A stretch of DNA of 8,009 bases from Caulobacter sp. CCH9-E1 (GCF_001556515.1 NZ_LSJA01000272.1:1-8009); one strand, 5' to 3'. Shown: positions 1 through 6,700, counted from the stretch's first letter. Made by a program: numbers and translations. Notes: generated from the sequence alone by a model not told the origin.

Positions 1-52
1 CCTCCTCAACTCACAACCTCAAATCTGTGCCAGTGGCGCTGACGGGGGACAC
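1..52. repeat. Left copy of 52-bp terminal inverted repeat (probable IS end)
   Basis: These 52 bases are an exact reverse complement of 7955-8006. The match stops at base 53, where the Tn3-type transposase codons begin, so the repeat ends exactly where a gene is interrupted. Read outward from the window it begins GTGTCCCCCGTCAGCG, compatible with an IS end starting TG, and the outer part carries CTCAA-like sub-repeats. I cannot name the IS family. The repeat may also mark the point where an assembly contig ran into a multicopy element. Confidence 0.8.
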
Positions 53-458
53 CCTATTCACGATCGACTGGTTGGAAAGTCCGGATCTGCGGCGTCGTTG
101 CCAAGCCGGTCTCAATAAGGGCGAAGCCCGTCACGCCCTGGCCCAAGCCGTGTTCGTACACAAGCAAGGTCGGATCGCGGATCGCACCTTGCAGAACCAA
201 CAGCACCGGGCGTCAGGTCTCAACCTGGTCATCGCCGCCATCGCGCTCTGGAACACATTATATATGCAGCGCGCCGCGGACCATCTCCGCACCAACGGCC
301 AGGATTCGCCAGGCCAACTCATCGCCCATCTGTCGCCGATGAGTTGGCAGCACATCGGCCTCACCGGCGACTATCTTTGGCGCGATGCCGCCCCCGCCGC
401 CGCAGCCGGAGAACGGCCGCTTCATGATCCACGTGATCGCCTGTTCCGAGCAGCTTGA
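53..458 (+). pseudogene. tnpA: Tn3-family transposase (TnpA), C-terminal remnant
   Basis: About 135 residues of the C-terminal end of a Tn3-family DDE transposase, against a usual length near 950-1000. The recognisable tract runs from LFTIDWLESPD through GLNKGEARHALA and HRASGLNLVIAAIALWNT to HIGLTGDYLW, the conserved end of TnpA. Everything upstream, including most of the catalytic core, is missing because the 52-bp repeat cuts in just before LFTIDW. The open frame can be extended back to a GTG at 27, but those residues come from the repeat and are not native. After GDYLW the fragment turns into a low-complexity Ala/Pro run. The neighbouring frame there encodes PENGRF, near the usual Gly-Arg-Phe close to TnpA C-termini, and stays open to a stop at 493-495, so a one-base frameshift is possible. 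It cannot transpose on its own. Confidence 0.85.
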
Positions 459-509
459 ACCCCGTTCGCGTAACGTTCTTCTAAGCGCACTTTAGCGAAC
501 AAACCTTGA

Positions 510-605
510 GGTGAGCCCAAAAACGCCAATTAATACATTATTTTCAACGCACTATAAAACCGCCCAAATCCCGTAACACGACTCTAAACCCATATATTAA
601 CACTA
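510..605. other. AT-rich segment next to DnaA box
   Basis: This stretch is rich in A/T runs such as AATTAATACATTATTTT and CATATATTAACAC, while the coding sequence around it is strongly GC-rich. It lies directly left of the DnaA box, the usual arrangement for a duplex-unwinding element. It could instead simply be AT-rich promoter DNA or residue from the transposon junction. Confidence 0.4.
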
Positions 606-614
606 GGGCGAGGC

Positions 615-623
615 TGTGGATAA
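615..623 (-). promoter_or_regulatory. DnaA box (perfect TTATCCACA)
   Basis: The plus strand reads TGTGGATAA, so the minus strand carries TTATCCACA, an exact match to the DnaA-box consensus TTATNCACA. It is the only perfect copy I noticed, and it sits between the AT-rich segment and the hairpin array. A single 9-mer can occur by chance; its position is what makes it worth recording. Confidence 0.5.
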
Positions 624-677
624 CTTTAGGCCGCCCCGCTTGATGCGACGTTGAAAGGAAGAAAAGCACCGCCTCTT

Positions 678-772
678 GGGGCTCCGCCCCGCCGGCTCGC
701 GGCCTTCGGCCGCCCCGGATCGCTATGCGATCCTCCCACCCGGCATCCCCAAAATGAGCCGGCTTCGCCGGC
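678..772. repeat. Array of four perfect three-base-loop hairpins
   Basis: Four consecutive perfect inverted repeats, each with a 3-base loop: GGGGC-TCC-GCCCC (678-690), GCGGCC-TTC-GGCCGC (699-713), GGATCGC-TAT-GCGATCC (717-733) and GCCGGC-TTC-GCCGGC (758-772). The last is enclosed by an outer pair, CCCCAAA (747-753) with TTTGGGG (786-792). Stems are 5-7 bp, differ in sequence, and share only the loop length and spacing. Such structures act in single-stranded DNA as primase or initiator sites, or in RNA as termination or attenuation elements. Which applies here is not decided by the sequence. Confidence 0.65.
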
Positions 773-780
773 ACGCTTTT
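758..780 (+). terminator. Possible weak terminator hairpin with T run
   Basis: The GCCGGC-TTC-GCCGGC stem is preceded by AAAA (751-754) and followed by ACGCTTTTGTT, a terminator-like layout on the plus strand and, less clearly, on the minus strand. Four bases separate the stem from the T run, which weakens the case. It could end read-through from the transposase remnant. Confidence 0.3.
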
Positions 781-788
781 GTTAATTT

Positions 789-814
789 GGGGTGTGGTGT
801 AACCGTCACACCCC
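789..814. repeat. 8-bp inverted repeat GGGGTGTG/CACACCCC
   Basis: Perfect arms at 789-796 and 807-814 enclose a 10-base spacer, GTGTAACCGT. The half-site size and spacing of about two helical turns centre to centre suit a dimeric DNA-binding protein as well as a hairpin. No nearby gene start identifies a regulator or a target. Confidence 0.45.
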
Positions 815-850
815 TATCGCCAGCGCATCATTGAACCCAGCCGCCGAAAA

Positions 851-869
851 TGGCTTTCCAGAAAAGCCA
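851..869. repeat. 7-bp inverted repeat TGGCTTT/AAAGCCA
   Basis: Perfect arms at 851-857 and 863-869 with a 5-base loop, CCAGA. It continues the hairpin-rich tract that starts at 678 and has no T run that would make it a terminator. Confidence 0.45.
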
Positions 870-909
870 AGCGGATATGTGGGCGTTCTGATCGAGAGGG
901 TAGAGGAGG

Positions 910-939
910 CGGAAACGTCCCCACAGGGGGCGATTTCCG
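910..939. repeat. 30-base hairpin with single bulge
   Basis: Thirteen base pairs can form: the outer arm CGGAAA (910-915) pairs with TTTCCG (934-939), then CGTCCCC (916-922) pairs with GGGGGCG (926-932) including one T-G pair. The loop is ACA and one A (933) bulges. It is the largest dyad in the region. It lies about 130 bases beyond the traG stop, with no T run on either strand, so intrinsic termination is unlikely and a protein-binding or strand-initiation role is possible. Confidence 0.5.
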
Positions 940-1051
940 GCCCGCCCGGCCTCATTCCGGGCGTAGGTCAGGGTTTTCGGCGTCGGAACCGCCTATGGCG
1001 CTCTACGGGCTTCCCAGGGCCGCCCGATTTTTCCGGCGCGAGATCCACGCA

Positions 1052-1063
1052 CCGTTTAAACGG
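1052..1063. repeat. 12-bp perfect palindrome just downstream of traG
   Basis: CCGTTTAAACGG is a perfect palindrome two bases beyond the traG stop. The core CGTTTAAACG recurs at 3961-3970 inside traA. The AT-rich core is unusual in this GC-rich DNA. No T run follows on the traG strand, so it is not a typical terminator. Confidence 0.35.
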
Positions 1064-1065
1064 CC

Positions 1066-2742
1066 TCACGCCTTGTCGAAGCGGCCCGCGAACTCGCGAT
1101 CGGCATAGTATTTGAGCTTGGCGGCGACGATCGGCCGTTGCCCCGCGAGGAACAGGAGCTGGTAATCCTCGCGCAGCGTGCGGACTTCATCGGGGGTGAG
1201 CAGCGGGCGAGCGACATGCTGCGCGCCGAACGATATGCCGGTTTCGTCGCTGTCGATCGCGCGGCTCATGGTCTCGAACACGACCGTCTCCTGGCCGAGC
1301 AGATCGGAGACGAGCTTGGCACTGTCGTGATCGTTGACCCCGAATATCTGCAAGACGCCAGCGTTGGACAAGAAGGTGCCGGCACGGCGCTCGTAGAGCG
1401 CGCGGAGCTGGTGAACGTCTTGCAGGATCGGCCAGAGCTGGATGCCGTAGCCGGCCATGAGGCCCATAGCGCGCTCGACGGGTTCGAGGCGGCCGAGGGC
1501 GGCGAACTCATCGAGCAGGAACAGGACGGGGCGGGCGGGGGAGGCCGGCGCGCGCGCCAGATCGGTCAACCCTTGCGCCAGCATCAGGCGCAGCCACCGG
1601 GCATAGGTGGCGAGCCGATCGGGCGGCAGCACCAGATAGACGGTTGTGGGCTGCGTCTTCACATCGGCGAAGGTGAAATCCGAGCGGCCCAGCACGGCCG
1701 ACATGCGCGGGGAATCGAGAAAATGGGTATGGCGCTGCGCGGCCGACAGCACGCCGGCCGCTTCGCGGTCGGACTTGCCCAGGTGGCGGTTGGCGGCACG
1801 CGCGATCAGGCCCCGCGCCTGCGTGCTGCGCGACATTTCCCGCAGCATCCTTTGGGAATTATCAGGCGCGAAGGTGAGGCAGTCGCGCAGGGCTTCCAGC
1901 GTGTAGTCCTGGCCTTGCGCTTGCGGGTCACAGGCCACCCACAAGAGGATACCGGCGATCAGCGCCTTGGCTTCCTCGTTCCAATGCGCCTCGCCAGCTT
2001 CGCCGGGAGCGTCATAGACCAGCGCGTCGGCCAGCGTCATGGCGTCGTCGGCGAGATCGAGGCCGGCAGGGTCGAGGCGATCGAGCGGGTTGAACGCGGC
2101 TGAGGGGATGCCCGTCACCCCGAAGGGATCGAGGACATGGACCGGGCCGAACTTCGCGCGATAGCGGGCGGTGATGCGGGCATTCTCGCCCTTGGGGTCG
2201 ATGCAGATGACCGAACCGGGATAGTCGAGCAGATTGGGAATGATGGTCCCCACGCCCTTGCCGGTGCGCGTCGGCGCGATCGTCAGCAGATGGGCGGGAC
2301 CGGCGTAGCGCAGCAGCTTGCCCGATTTGCGATCACGGCCGATCAGCAGGTCTTCGCCATTTTGGGCGAGCGGGCGCGTCTCGCGATCGGTGGCGAAGCG
2401 GGCCGAACCGTGGGTGTCATCGCCGGCAGGACCGCCATAGCGCAGGATCAGCGGTTGGAAGAGGGCGCGCAGCGTGACGAGGATGATGACCAGGCTCGTC
2501 AGCATCATTACGATTTGGTAGATGTTGGAATCGCGGGGCAGGCCGAGCAGCTTGCCGAGGATCAGCGGCACGCCGAGGCCCAGCACCAGGCCGGTGATGA
2601 GGAACAGGACCACCACGCCGAACAGGTGGCGGATCAGCGCGACCGGACTGGTGACGAGGGCCGTGATCGCCCATATCGGCTGTTCGCGCGCGATACGGGC
2701 GAGGTTGCGAAGCGCACGGCCGAGCTGGCGGAACCATTCCAT
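1066..2742 (-). CDS. traG: TraG/VirD4-family type IV coupling protein
   Basis: A 558-residue inner-membrane ATPase that links the relaxosome to the type IV secretion channel and drives DNA transfer. The N-terminus has two hydrophobic spans, about residues 42-62 and 78-98, the usual VirD4 membrane anchor. The ATPase domain follows: HGSARFAT at 111-118, Walker A APTRTGKG at 156-163, ICIDPKGENA at 179-188, and Walker B LFLLDEF at 407-413 (D411, E412). Near the C-terminus come HVARPLLTPDEV and a tail resembling other TraG proteins. All key ATPase residues are present. It is shorter than Ti-plasmid TraG as I recall it (about 650), mainly through a shorter C-terminal region. The ATG at 2742 lies 6 bases after the stop of the preceding small gene, so translation is probably coupled. 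It is the last gene of the traC-traD-orf-traG operon. Family assignment is firm; the Ti-type name rests on gene order. Confidence 0.93.
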   Translation of the reverse strand: MEWFRQLGRALRNLARIAREQPIWAITALVTSPVALIRHLFGVVVLFLITGLVLGLGVPLILGKLLGLPRDSNIYQIVMMLTSLVIILVTLRALFQPLILRYGGPAGDDTHGSARFATDRETRPLAQNGEDLLIGRDRKSGKLLRYAGPAHLLTIAPTRTGKGVGTIIPNLLDYPGSVICIDPKGENARITARYRAKFGPVHVLDPFGVTGIPSAAFNPLDRLDPAGLDLADDAMTLADALVYDAPGEAGEAHWNEEAKALIAGILLWVACDPQAQGQDYTLEALRDCLTFAPDNSQRMLREMSRSTQARGLIARAANRHLGKSDREAAGVLSAAQRHTHFLDSPRMSAVLGRSDFTFADVKTQPTTVYLVLPPDRLATYARWLRLMLAQGLTDLARAPASPARPVLFLLDEFAALGRLEPVERAMGLMAGYGIQLWPILQDVHQLRALYERRAGTFLSNAGVLQIFGVNDHDSAKLVSDLLGQETVVFETMSRAIDSDETGISFGAQHVARPLLTPDEVRTLREDYQLLFLAGQRPIVAAKLKYYADREFAGRFDKA

Positions 2743-2748
2743 CGCCGC

Positions 2749-3039
2749 TTACCCGTCCGCCCGGATCGTCGCCGGCGAGATCGCTAGCGCCGGGTCGGCG
2801 TCGGGATGATCGAGCAGCTTGAGAACGATCGCGGTGGCTAGGGGAGGGGGGACAGCTTCTGCGCGCAGCATGTCGAACAGGGCGTGTTCGTCGGCGTCGA
2901 GGTCCATGCCTTCGATCGCGAGATTGGCGCGGGCTTCGGCATCGCCTTCGCGCCACAGAGCGATTTCGGCGGGGGTGCCGCGGACATAATCGAGCGCGCG
3001 GACCTCTGCCCGGATCGCTTCGACATCGAGCCTGGTCAT
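2749..3039 (-). CDS. Small VbhA-like protein between traD and traG (possible Fic antitoxin)
   Basis: A 96-residue acidic soluble protein with no signal peptide or membrane span. Its ATG overlaps the traD stop (ATGA, 3036-3039), an AAGGGAG ribosome site lies about 10 bases upstream, and traG begins 6 bases after its stop, so it is clearly an operon member. The middle reads EARANLAIEGMDLDADEHAL (residues 35-54), followed by LFDMLRAEAV. This resembles the inhibitory helix of VbhA-type Fic antitoxins, whose consensus is S/T-x-x-x-E-G/N, followed by a short Asp/Pro turn and another helix. E43 and G44 fit, but the S/T position is Asn39. No Fic-domain toxin is in the window. It may be an orphan antitoxin, an antitoxin for a toxin elsewhere on the element, or an accessory transfer protein. 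The reading frame is secure; the function is tentative. Confidence 0.8.
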   Translation of the reverse strand: MTRLDVEAIRAEVRALDYVRGTPAEIALWREGDAEARANLAIEGMDLDADEHALFDMLRAEAVPPPLATAIVLKLLDHPDADPALAISPATIRADG

Positions 3040-3488
3040 GGTGCGTCACTCCCTTCCGCTTCCGCGTCGAACGCGCGTTTGCCGCGCCGCTTCCACAGCG
3101 TCAGCATGTTGTCGGCATCCTCGCCCTGGGCGCGCGCGGCGAGATCGAGCATCGCGCCGTAGAGGGTCGCGCGATCATCGTCGGTCAGATCGACGAGGCC
3201 GGCTTTGTGGACGAGGCCGCCCAGCTCGATCAGGTGGCGGGTGCGTTCCCTGCGTTGCACAACCCATCCTCTCGTATCGGCGCGGCGCGCGGCGGCTTCA
3301 ACCCTGCGCCTCGCCTGTGCCAGTTTCGTTTCCGCTTTCCGCGTTGCCAGCAGCGCGTCGCGAACCCTTGCGCCCGCGTCCTTGAAAGAAGGCCGCGCCT
3401 TTCGAGCGCCACGCCTCCTTTTCTTCCGTGCTGGCGGATGCGACGGCAGCGAGCAGCGCGCCCGCCAGCACATCGAGATCGAGCGCAT
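3036..3488 (-). CDS. traD: Conjugal transfer protein TraD (start uncertain)
   Basis: The conserved part is ERTRHLIELGGLVHKAGLVD, matching the small Ti-type TraD proteins found between traC and traG, which are probably relaxosome or coupling accessory factors with no known enzymatic activity. The frame is open for 150 codons from an ATG at 3488, but the first 40 or so residues are antisense-like Arg/Pro-rich text overlapping traC and are probably not translated. A GTG at 3260 has a good ribosome site (GAGAGGA, 6 bases upstream) and gives 74 residues, close to the roughly 71 of Ti TraD. However, residues from RDALLATRKAETKL through RRVEAAARRADTR (about 3245-3360) look like a genuine basic coiled coil with GC-rich third positions. 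The true start may therefore lie upstream, or be reached by frameshifting from traC. The stop overlaps the next start (ATGA). Confidence 0.75.
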   Translation of the reverse strand: MRSISMCWRARCSLPSHPPARKKRRRGARKARPSFKDAGARVRDALLATRKAETKLAQARRRVEAAARRADTRGWVVQRRERTRHLIELGGLVHKAGLVDLTDDDRATLYGAMLDLAARAQGEDADNMLTLWKRRGKRAFDAEAEGSDAP

Positions 3489-3606
3489 CGGCCCCGGTGG
3501 TGGTGACGAGTTCGCCGAGCTGCTGGACCTTCCTGGCCTTCAATGTCCTGGCCTTGTCGCCGAGCGCTTTCAGCTCCGCGTCATAGTCCCGCACCTTGCG
3601 CATCAT
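3298..3606 (-). CDS. traC: Conjugal transfer protein TraC
   Basis: A protein of about 102 residues starting MMRKVRDYDAELKALGDKAR. It has a charged helical N-terminus, then GELVTTTGADALDLDVLAGALLAAV, the layout of Ti-type TraC accessory proteins (Lys/Arg-rich helix, then a short Gly-Ala segment). These are thought to bind oriT or assist the relaxase; no catalytic residues are expected. The frame extends upstream to an ATG at 3696, but the ATG pair at 3606/3603 is preferred: AGGGAGAGG lies directly in front of it and the protein then starts as relatives do. It is the first gene of the leftward operon, divergent from traA across the oriT-like region. The last 22 residues, from GSRRAAG to GEAQG, are low-complexity with poor third-position GC, and the coding signal moves into the traD frame there. 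A frameshift or an altered C-terminus is possible. Confidence 0.8.
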   Translation of the reverse strand: MMRKVRDYDAELKALGDKARTLKARKVQQLGELVTTTGADALDLDVLAGALLAAVASASTEEKEAWRSKGAAFFQGRGRKGSRRAAGNAESGNETGTGEAQG

Positions 3607-3714
3607 CCTCTCCCTCGCGCCCATCAACAGGAACCGCAGCGTAGCATGATCGGCGTGATAGGGTAGCGCGTCCGGCAGAAAATACGGCGAAGTCAATCAT
3701 GCGAACGGCAGAGA

Positions 3715-3765
3715 GTGTGAGTGCGCGCTTATACGTCGTTGCCGACGTGCGCTCAGAAGTGCAAT
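3715..3765. other. oriT: Candidate origin of transfer (oriT), Ti/RSF1010-like
   Basis: Located between the divergent traC and traA genes, where the Ti plasmid has its oriT. The sequence GCGCTTATACGTCGTTG (3725-3741) resembles the Ti oriT core as I recall it (GCGCAATTATACGTCGCTG), which shares its nick region with RSF1010-type plasmids. A perfect stem ACGTCG (3733-3738) and CGACGT (3743-3748) with loop TTGC sits here. GCGC on both sides can extend the dyad around an unpaired ATAA on the other strand. The expected nick would be near the GCGC/ATAA side of the dyad, on the minus-strand text TATAAGCGCGC. The match is from memory; the position relative to a MOBQ relaxase gene is strong supporting context. 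Confidence 0.7.
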
Positions 3766-3777
3766 AAGCAGGGTGTC

Positions 3778-6700
3778 ATGGCGATCTACCATTTCTCGGC
3801 CAAGGTTGTGAGTCGCGCCAACGGATCGAGCGCGGTTGCAAGCGCGGCCTATCGTGCAGCGGAACGGCTGCACGATGATAGACTCGGGCGCGACCATGAT
3901 TTCTCGAATAAGGCAGGCGTCGTCCATTCGGAAATCATACTGCCCGAAGGCGCACCGGAGCGTTTAAACGACCGCGCTTGCCTGTGGAATGAAGTCGAGG
4001 CCGGCGAGAAGCGCAAGGACGCGCAGTTGGCGCGCGAAGTCGAGTTCGCGATCCCGCGCGAGATGAACACGGCTCAGGGCGTGAGCCTCGCCCGCGATTT
4101 CGTCGAAAAGCAGTTTGTCGATCGGGGCATGGTCGCGGACCTCAATGTGCATTGGGACAGGGGCAAGGACGGCGAGCCCAAGCCGCACGCGCATGTCATG
4201 CTGTCGATGCGCGAGGTTGGCCCCGAGGGCTTCGGGCAGAAGGTGCGCGAGTGGAACAGCAATGCGCTCCTGAAGGAGTGGCGCGAGGCGTGGGCCGATC
4301 ATGTCAACGAGCGGTTGGCCCAGCTGGATATTGATGCCCGCATAGATCATCGCACGTTGGAGGCGCAGGGCATTGACCTTGAGCCGCAACACAAGATCGG
4401 ACCGGCTGCGTCGCGGATGCCCGAACAAGGGCTTGAGGCCGAGCGGGCCGAGGACCATGCCCGGATCGCGCGCGAGAATGGCGAGAAGATCATTGCGCGG
4501 CCCGAGATCGCGCTGGACGCGATCACCCGGCAGCAGGCGACGTTCACGCGGCGCGACCTGGCGCAGTTCGCGTTCCGGCACAGCGACGGCAAGGATCAGT
4601 TCGACCAGGTGATGAGCGCGGTGCGGACCTCGCCCGAGCTGGTGGGGCTGGGCAAGGACGGGCGCGGCGAGGACCGCTTTACCTCCCGCGATATGATCGA
4701 CACCGAGCAGCGGTTGGAACACGCCGCCGATCGTCTTGCCGACAAGGCGAGGCATGGTCTCCCGGCAGCGTCGCTGCAAAGGGGGCTGGACGCCGCCGGG
4801 AGTGAGGGCCTGGTGCTCGGGGGAGAGCAGCAAGCTGCGCTGGCGCATATAACCGGCGAGAAGGATATTGCCATCGTGGTCGGCTACGCCGGCACCGGCA
4901 AATCCGCCATGCTGGGGGTCGCGCGCGACGAATGGGAGCGCGCTGGCTACCAGGTGCGCGGCGCGGCGCTGTCGGGGATCGCGGCGGAGAGCCTGGAAGG
5001 CGGATCGGGCATCGCCTCGCGCACGATCGCCAGTCTCGAATATCAGTGGGACCAGGGCCGGGAGCTGCTAGGTCCGCGCGACGTGCTGGTGATCGACGAG
5101 GCCGGCATGATCGGCACGCGCCAGATGGAGCGGGTGCTGTCGGCGGCCGAGCGGGCGGGCGCGAAGGTGGTGCTGGTCGGCGATCCTGAGCAGTTGCAGG
5201 CGATCGAGGCGGGCGCGGCGTTTCGCGCGCTGGCCGAGCGGCATGGGGCGGCCGAGATCAGCGAGGTTCGCCGGCAGCATGAGGACTGGCAGAAAGACGC
5301 CACGCGGGCGCTGGCGACGGGCAGGACCGGCAAGGCCGTCCATGCCTATGAGGCGCATGGCATGGTGCAGGCGGCGGACACGCGCGAGCAGGCCCGGGCC
5401 GAGCTGGTCGACCGATGGGACGCGCAGCGCAGCGCCGATCCGGACAAGACCCGGATCATCCTCACCCATACCAATGCGGAGGTGCGTGACCTGAACCTGG
5501 CCGCGCGCGATCGGCTGCGCGCGTCGGGCGAATTGGGCGACGACGTGCGCGTGTCGGCCGAGCGCGGCGCGCGGGAGTTCGCCAGCGGCGACCGCATCAT
5601 GTTCCTCAAGAACGAGCGCGGGCTTGGCGTGAAGAACGGTTTGCTGGGCAAGGTCGAGCGGGTGTCGCCCGACAGCATGGCGGTGCGGCTCGACGATGGC
5701 CGATCGGTGGCGTTCGACCTCAAGGACTATGCCCATGTCGATCATGGCTATGCTGCCACCATCCACAAATCGCAGGGGGTGACTGTCGATCAGGCGCATG
5801 TGCTGGCGACGCCGGGGATGGACCGCCATTCGGCCTATGTGGCGCTGTCGCGGCATCGCGAGGGCGTGCAGCTCCATTATGGCCGCGACGACTTCGCCGA
5901 CACCGGCAAGCTTGTCCGCACGCTGGGCCGCGAGCGGGCGAAGGATATGGCGTCCGACTATCCGATGTTCCGCGACCGCGACGCCGAGGCGCAATCGTTC
6001 GCCGATCGGCGCGGGCTGTCGGGTGAGATCCGCGTTGCGGATGCGCCCGAGCGGAAGGGCGTGGAGATCCTCGCGCCGAGCGCGGGAACTTCACGCCAGA
6101 TGGGCGACGACCGCGGCGCTGGCGAGGCGAAGGCCGCGGGCGAGGGGCGGCCGCGGCGGGGTATGTTCGACAATTTCCGGCCCGCACCCGAGCGGCCAGC
6201 GCCGGCGACCAATCGCGGCCAGGGCGAGAGGCCCAAGCGCGGCATGTTCGACGGGTTGAAGCTGTCGGCCGAGCCGGCGAAGGGCGCGGAGCGCACGCCG
6301 GCGTTGCCGGATCGCGGCCAGGATCGGACATTCGCGCGCGCGGTCGAGCGGACCTCGCGTTCGGCCGAGGCGATGTTGCAGGCCCGCGCATCGGGCGGGC
6401 CGGTGTTGGAACATCAGAAAGTCGCGCTCGAGCGCGCGACCGAGGCGCTTGACCAGATCAGGCCAGGAGCTTCGCGCGACCTCGCATCGGCGATGCAGCG
6501 CGATCCGGCCTTGCTGCGCGACGCGGCGGCGGGACGCAGCGGCCCGATGATCGAAGCGATGGCGCAGGAAGCTCGCGTGCGCACCGATCCGAACTTGCGC
6601 GCCGATCGGTTTGTGGAACGCTGGCAACAGCTCTCCCAGGACCGAGACCGCCTCTATCGCGCCGGCGACATGACGGGCCGCGAGAAGGCGGGCAAGGAAA

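Larger units (their letters stand above)
459..1065. other. Gene-free, structure-rich intergenic region (candidate origin region)
   Basis: Roughly 600 bases between the transposase stub and the traG stop hold no gene I can support. The first part (about 510-605) is clearly AT-rich against a GC-rich background and is followed by a perfect DnaA box at 615-623. From 678 to 939 come seven hairpins: 678-690, 699-713, 717-733, 758-772, 789-814, 851-869 and 910-939. A 107-codon frame (792-1115) crosses the region but begins in the hairpins and has no recognisable features. The combination fits a replication origin, a single-strand initiation site or a regulatory/termination zone behind traG. No rep gene is in the window, so the origin reading is inference. 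Confidence 0.5.

Noticed and set aside
544..774. 76-codon minus-strand open frame over the hairpin array
   Set aside because: Its sequence is dictated by the hairpins and the AT-rich tract and it has no family resemblance; more likely a by-product of the structured DNA.
792..1115. 107-codon plus-strand open frame between the hairpins and traG
   Set aside because: It begins with GTG inside the 789-814 dyad, has no ribosome site I can see, runs through the 910-939 hairpin and into the 3' end of traG antisense, and shows no recognisable domain. Conservation in homologues could revive it.
1138..2103. 321-codon plus-strand frame opposite traG, with similar long antisense frames opposite traA
   Set aside because: These are antisense shadows of GC-rich genes with periodic codon use. 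TraG and TraA carry all the family motifs in their own frames.
3607..3696. N-terminal extension of TraC to an ATG at 3696
   Set aside because: The ATG pair at 3606/3603 has AGGGAGAGG directly upstream and gives a TraC-like N-terminus; the extra 30 residues are not family-like.
3721..3777. 19-codon upstream extension of TraA
   Set aside because: It translates the oriT-like dyad, and the family N-terminus begins at MAIYHFSAKVV.
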